From assembly GCA_050516505.1 (NCBI GenBank), contig CP191518.1, positions 3,906,001-3,970,000 of the forward strand: a stretch of DNA of 64,000 nucleotides, written 5' to 3'. Below are positions 60,667 through 64,000 of the stretch, in pieces (positions within the stretch are counted from its first letter, which is position 1; the number at the start of each line of letters is the position of its first letter). The notes beneath the pieces are model-generated. The model had not been told where the DNA came from. It ran no database searches and worked only from the letters and a program-made list of their open reading frames with translations. The stretch comes from Scandinavium ludwigii_A. GTDB taxonomy: Bacteria; Pseudomonadota; Gammaproteobacteria; Enterobacterales; Enterobacteriaceae. Both the position numbers and the translations under genes were made by a program.

Positions 60667-61001
60667 CTCGATTCCTGTAGTTTGCTCAGAATTTGAGCTC
60701 AGGCGATCTTCATGATCGCATTGCTGTAGGGGTGAACATCACCACAATCTCACAGTTCTTAATATTGCGAGTCTCAAGTTGACCGGGCTAATACGCTATT
60801 TAACACGTGTTGATTAGCGGATTACGCCAGCAACCTTGTCATCACTTTGTTAAATATAGCCAACAATTTCTAACTCGCCCGAGCAAACGGCCAAAAAGTG
60901 GCGTTTTAGAGCGCGATCGGGCTCATTTAAGAACTTTCTGCAAGGGAATCAATAAGGAGGGAAAGTAACAGAGCACGGCGTGGGCCGTGCTCTGGAAGGG
61001 A
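60667..61001. other. osmY upstream region and prfC terminator
   Basis: A 335-bp gap. The right part holds the prfC hairpin (60970-60993). The rest should contain the osmY promoter; a sigma-S-like element could not be assigned with certainty. No small ORF with a good start was seen. Confidence 0.5.
60965..60993 (-). terminator. Hairpin terminator after prfC
   Basis: Ten-base arms AGAGCACGGC / GCCGTGCTCT (60970-60979, 60984-60993), just past the prfC stop on the minus strand, with a weak T-rich tail (GTTACTTTCC). Confidence 0.65.
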
Positions 61002-62591
61002 TTAGTGCTCGCGGGTTTTGCGGAACAGAACCTCTGGGTAACGTTCCTGAGTCAGATTGAGGTTAACCATAGTTGGTGCGATATAGGTGAGGTTGTCACC
61101 GCCGTCGAGTGCCAGCTGGATTTCGTTCTTACGCTTGAACTCCTCAAACTTCTTCACGTCCGTGCTTTCAACCCAGCGGGCCGTGGCTACGTTCACCGAT
61201 TCGTAAATCGCTTCGACGTTGTACTCGCTCTTCAGACGCGCAACCACCACGTCGAACTGCAGCACACCGACCGCGCCGACAATCAGGTCATTGTTGGCAA
61301 TCGGACGGAAGACCTGAACCGCACCTTCTTCGGAAAGCTGTACCAGACCTTTGAGCAGCTGTTTCTGCTTCAGTGGATCTTTGAGGCGAATACGACGGAA
61401 CAGCTCAGGGGCGAAGTTCGGAATACCGGTGAACTTCATCATTTCACCCTGGGTGAAGGTGTCGCCAATCTGAATGGTGCCGTGGTTGTGCAGACCGATG
61501 ATATCGCCCGGGAACGCTTCTTCCACGTGCGAACGGTCGCCGGCCATGAAGGTCAGCGCATCGGAAATCACCACATCTTTACCGGTACGCACCTGACGCA
61601 GCTTCATGCCTTTCTCATAGCGTCCGGAAACCACTCGCATAAACGCCACGCGGTCACGGTGTTTCGGGTCCATGTTGGCCTGAATTTTAAAGACGAAGCC
61701 GGAGAACTTCTCTTCTTTCGCTTCCACTTCACGGGTGTCGGATTTACGCGGCATCGGCGCGGGCGCCCATTCCACCAGACCGTCGAGCATGTGATCTACA
61801 CCGAAGTTACCGAGTGCGGTCCCGAAGAATACCGGGGTGATTTCACCGGCCAGGAACAGCTCCTGGTCAAACGCATTCGATGCGCCCTGCACCAGCTCGA
61901 GTTCGTCACGCAGCTGCGCGGCAAGATCTTCACCGACAGCGGTATCGAGTTCCGGGTTGTTCAGCCCTTTAACGATACGCACGTCCTGAATCGTGTGGCC
62001 TTTACCGGTCTGGTACAGATAGGTTTCATCTTTATAGAGATGATAAACACCTTTGAACAGCTTGCCGCAGCCGATAGGCCAGGTGATGGGTGCGCAGGCA
62101 ATTTTCAGCTCGCTTTCCACTTCATCCAGCACTTCCATCGGGTCACGAATATCGCGGTCCAGTTTGTTCATGAAGGTCAGGATCGGCGTATCGCGCAGAC
62201 GGGTGACTTCCATCAGCTTACGGGTACGATCCTCGACGCCTTTCGCGGCATCGATAACCATCAGACAGCAGTCCACTGCGGTCAGGGTACGATACGTATC
62301 TTCAGAGAAGTCTTCGTGGCCCGGGGTATCCAACAGGTTAATCAGGCAGTCATGATACGGGAACTGCATCACAGAGGTGGTAATGGAGATACCACGCTGT
62401 TTTTCCATCTCCATCCAGTCAGATTTCGCATGCTGGCTTGAGCCACGGCCTTTTACGGTACCGGCAGTCTGAATGGCCTGCCCGAACAACAGCACCTTTT
62501 CGGTGATGGTCGTTTTACCGGCATCCGGGTGGGAGATGATGGCAAAAGTGCGGCGCTTCGCCACCTCTTGCAAATAAGGAGACAACGTCAT
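61002..62591 (-). CDS. prfC: Peptide chain release factor 3
   Basis: GTPase that recycles RF1/RF2 from the ribosome after termination. It has 529 residues. G motifs are G1 ISHPDAGKTT, G3 LDTPGHEDF and G4 FMNKLDRD, near residues 20, 88 and 142. The translation-factor beta-barrel and C-terminal domains follow. The long plus-strand ORF over this gene (60987-62441) is antisense shadow. Confidence 0.98.
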   Translation of the reverse strand: MTLSPYLQEVAKRRTFAIISHPDAGKTTITEKVLLFGQAIQTAGTVKGRGSSQHAKSDWMEMEKQRGISITTSVMQFPYHDCLINLLDTPGHEDFSEDTYRTLTAVDCCLMVIDAAKGVEDRTRKLMEVTRLRDTPILTFMNKLDRDIRDPMEVLDEVESELKIACAPITWPIGCGKLFKGVYHLYKDETYLYQTGKGHTIQDVRIVKGLNNPELDTAVGEDLAAQLRDELELVQGASNAFDQELFLAGEITPVFFGTALGNFGVDHMLDGLVEWAPAPMPRKSDTREVEAKEEKFSGFVFKIQANMDPKHRDRVAFMRVVSGRYEKGMKLRQVRTGKDVVISDALTFMAGDRSHVEEAFPGDIIGLHNHGTIQIGDTFTQGEMMKFTGIPNFAPELFRRIRLKDPLKQKQLLKGLVQLSEEGAVQVFRPIANNDLIVGAVGVLQFDVVVARLKSEYNVEAIYESVNVATARWVESTDVKKFEEFKRKNEIQLALDGGDNLTYIAPTMVNLNLTQERYPEVLFRKTREH

Positions 62592-62681
62592 AGTCAGTTC
62601 TTCTTCTTTAAACGCGGCATCGAACCGCGCATGTTAAATACGAAATTGCGGCTATTTTACCCGTTAGCCGGGGGCTGACAA

Positions 62682-63362
62682 TCAATGTTTACACAGGAGT
62701 TGCTCCAGCTCGGCAAGTGATGTCACAGTCCAGGTCGGTTTGATGTGCGGCGGTAATTCCTGCTGATGGGCATTCAACCAGCAGGTAGAGAACCCGGCGT
62801 TCATGCCACCCAGAATGTCCGATGCTGCGGTATCGCCTACCATCAGCACCCGTGAACGCTCCGGGTTGCCCGCGCGTTCAAGCGCATGGTCAAAAATGCG
62901 CGCGTCAGGTTTTGCCACGCCCACTTCTTCAGAAATAATCAGTAAATCAAAATGTTCGCGAAGACCCGTACGCTCAAGGCGGATTTGCTGCAATGCGGTA
63001 AAGCCGTTGGTAATGATGCCCATTTTCACCTTGCCCTGCAGGGCATTCAGCAGTGAAACGGCACCCGGCAGCGGGGCGCAGATCTCAGCCATCGCATTCA
63101 TAAAGGCGTCGTTCAAATCACCCGCGTTGACGTCCAGGCGTGAAGCCCAGCTTTCAAAACGCTGATGTTGAAGCTGTAACGAGGAGATTGCCCCGTTCTG
63201 ATAATCGACCCACAGCGGCTTGTTCACCGCCTGATAGTCCTGGAAATCTTCTACGGTGAAGGTCACGCTATAATCAAGAAACATCCGCTGTAAGCCGCTG
63301 AACGAATCAAAAGTAAACAGTGTTTCGTCGGCATCAAAGAAAATCCAGTCCCACATCTTCAT
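62682..63362 (-). CDS. yjjG: Pyrimidine 5'-nucleotidase YjjG
   Basis: HAD-superfamily nucleotidase acting on dUMP, dTMP and non-canonical pyrimidine nucleotides. It has 226 residues. Catalytic aspartates are in IFFDADETLF. Motif II lies in GIITNGFTALQ, with the conserved Lys in VGVAKPDARIF and motif IV in MVGDTAASDILGG. It follows rimI by 14 bp on the same strand, so the two may be cotranscribed. Confidence 0.96.
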   Translation of the reverse strand: MKMWDWIFFDADETLFTFDSFSGLQRMFLDYSVTFTVEDFQDYQAVNKPLWVDYQNGAISSLQLQHQRFESWASRLDVNAGDLNDAFMNAMAEICAPLPGAVSLLNALQGKVKMGIITNGFTALQQIRLERTGLREHFDLLIISEEVGVAKPDARIFDHALERAGNPERSRVLMVGDTAASDILGGMNAGFSTCWLNAHQQELPPHIKPTWTVTSLAELEQLLCKH

Positions 63363-63376
63363 CGTAAACCCTTGTC

Positions 63377-63823
63377 TTACATACTGATTGGCAGTGCCAT
63401 TATGATTGCGTCTTCACGCCCTTCCGCGGTCGGATAGTAGTTGCGTCGAATCGTCGCCTCATTGAAGCCCAGGCTTTCATACAATGCGATGGCGGCGACG
63501 TTCGAGGCGCGAACTTCCAGCCACAGCGTGACCACGCCGCGTTTTTCTACTTCGTCGATAACCTGTTCAAGCAATTCCCGCCCTAGCCCTCGTCGCTGAT
63601 ACGCCGGATCAACGGCGATGTTAAACAGCGTGGCTTCATCGAGCACAATTTGGGTAATGGCGAAGGCCGCCATTTCGTCGTCTACCGTCAGCTGCAGGTT
63701 GAGATAACGCTCGCCCTGATTGCTGGCGAGCGTCTGCTCGCTCCACGGAAAAGCGTGCGCGCGCTGCTCAATCAGCAAGGCGCGGGGTAAATCAGTCTGG
63801 CTTAGGGAAGAAATCGTGTTCAT
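63377..63823 (-). CDS. rimI: Ribosomal protein S18 N-acetyltransferase RimI
   Basis: GNAT acetyltransferase that acetylates the N-terminal Ala of ribosomal protein S18. The chosen ATG gives 148 residues starting MNTISSLSQTDLPRALLIEQ, as in E. coli. The longer ORF is holD sequence in another frame. The acetyl-CoA loop RRGLGRELLEQ and the C-terminal YYPTAEGREDAIIMAL are conserved. The first 32 bases overlap the end of holD. Confidence 0.97.
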   Translation of the reverse strand: MNTISSLSQTDLPRALLIEQRAHAFPWSEQTLASNQGERYLNLQLTVDDEMAAFAITQIVLDEATLFNIAVDPAYQRRGLGRELLEQVIDEVEKRGVVTLWLEVRASNVAAIALYESLGFNEATIRRNYYPTAEGREDAIIMALPISM

Positions 63824-64000
63824 GGGCGCAAATTTGTTGCCAGAGTTCGGCGCGGGCCGTCGCGCTGGACTGCAATTGTTCGAATGTCGGGCTGATGACC
63901 TGCGCGCCTTCCAGCGCGACCGGTTCACTTTCACCAAGACGCCAGCTATTACAGCGACCGCCCTCAGGCAGCATGGCGACGCGCTCTGGCGTCAGCTGTA
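63792..64000 (-). CDS. holD: DNA polymerase III psi subunit (partial, N-terminus off the window)
   Basis: Clamp-loader accessory subunit linking chi and SSB to the gamma complex. Only the C-terminal half is present, reading QLTPERVAMLPEGGRCNSWRLGESEP... to ...LWQQICAHEHDFFPKPD at the stop, matching the end of E. coli HolD. The reading frame continues past the right edge. It overlaps rimI by 32 bp, as in E. coli. Confidence 0.93.
   Translation of the reverse strand, partial: QLTPERVAMLPEGGRCNSWRLGESEPVALEGAQVISPTFEQLQSSATARAELWQQICAHEHDFFPKPD

Noticed and set aside
60987..62441. 484-codon plus-strand ORF
   Set aside because: Antisense shadow of prfC; long open antisense frames arise from the codon bias of highly expressed genes. 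The same holds for the long plus-strand ORFs over dnaJ, dnaK, talB, yjjU and deoD.
1..64000. CRISPR arrays, rRNA or tRNA genes
   Set aside because: No regularly spaced repeats and no rRNA- or tRNA-like sequences were recognised; short repeats found are REP/BIME hairpins.

Overview
The window is chromosomal DNA of an enterobacterium close to Escherichia, Citrobacter, Salmonella and Enterobacter. Nearly all backbone proteins align along their full length with E. coli K-12 proteins as I remember them. Gene order also follows the E. coli thr/origin-distal region, read in the opposite orientation: nhaR-nhaA-dnaJK-satP-mog-talB-yaaJ-yaaA-yaaX-thrCBA-thrL-yjtD-yjjY-arcA-creA-rob-gpmB-yjjX-trpR-slt, then ettA-nadR-radA-serB, then smp-lplA-deoD-deoB-deoA-deoC-yjjI-yjjW-yjjV-yjjU-ytjA-osmY-prfC-yjjG-rimI-holD. 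I cannot fix the genus from the sequence alone.

Backbone 1-24.7 kb: Na+/H+ antiport (nhaR partial, nhaA), the DnaK/DnaJ chaperone operon with two heat-shock promoters, acetate/succinate uptake (satP), an extra MHS-type MFS transporter not found here in K-12, molybdopterin adenylylation (mog), transaldolase, the threonine operon with leader peptide and attenuator, then arcA, rob and trpR with its own operator, and the lytic transglycosylase slt.

Accessory block A, 24.73-34.74 kb (between slt and ettA): a chaperone-usher fimbrial operon (major subunit, chaperone, usher, minor subunit, two-domain adhesin), two paralogous IprA-like regulators flanking it, a small unknown gene, and wreckage of several transposases, a LysR gene and a relB antitoxin.

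Backbone 34.8-40.3 kb: ettA, nadR, radA, serB.

Accessory block B, 40.38-47.64 kb (between serB and smp): an internally deleted ISNCY/IS1202-like transposase, a tartrate-type catabolic operon (glycerate kinase, tartrate/malate dehydrogenase, MFS transporter) with a divergent LysR regulator, and an intact relBE toxin-antitoxin pair. The block ends in imperfect terminal inverted repeats and is bracketed by a 15-17 bp direct repeat.

The most interesting result is that blocks A and B look like two relatives of one mobile unit. Both have a remnant of the same transposase at one end. Both have a RelB gene and a nearly identical ~59 bp right end at the other. Unrelated cargo lies between: fimbriae in A, tartrate catabolism in B. 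In A the toxin gene has been deleted and the antitoxin is broken by an IS3-family remnant.

Backbone 47.7-64 kb: smp, lplA, the deo nucleoside-catabolism genes with CRP and DeoR sites (including a distal DeoR operator inside yjjI), the glycyl-radical-type pair yjjI/yjjW, a concentrative nucleoside transporter next to them, hydrolases yjjV/yjjU, periplasmic OsmY, release factor 3, a nucleotidase, RimI, and the start-truncated holD at the window edge. I found no CRISPR array, rRNA or tRNA.
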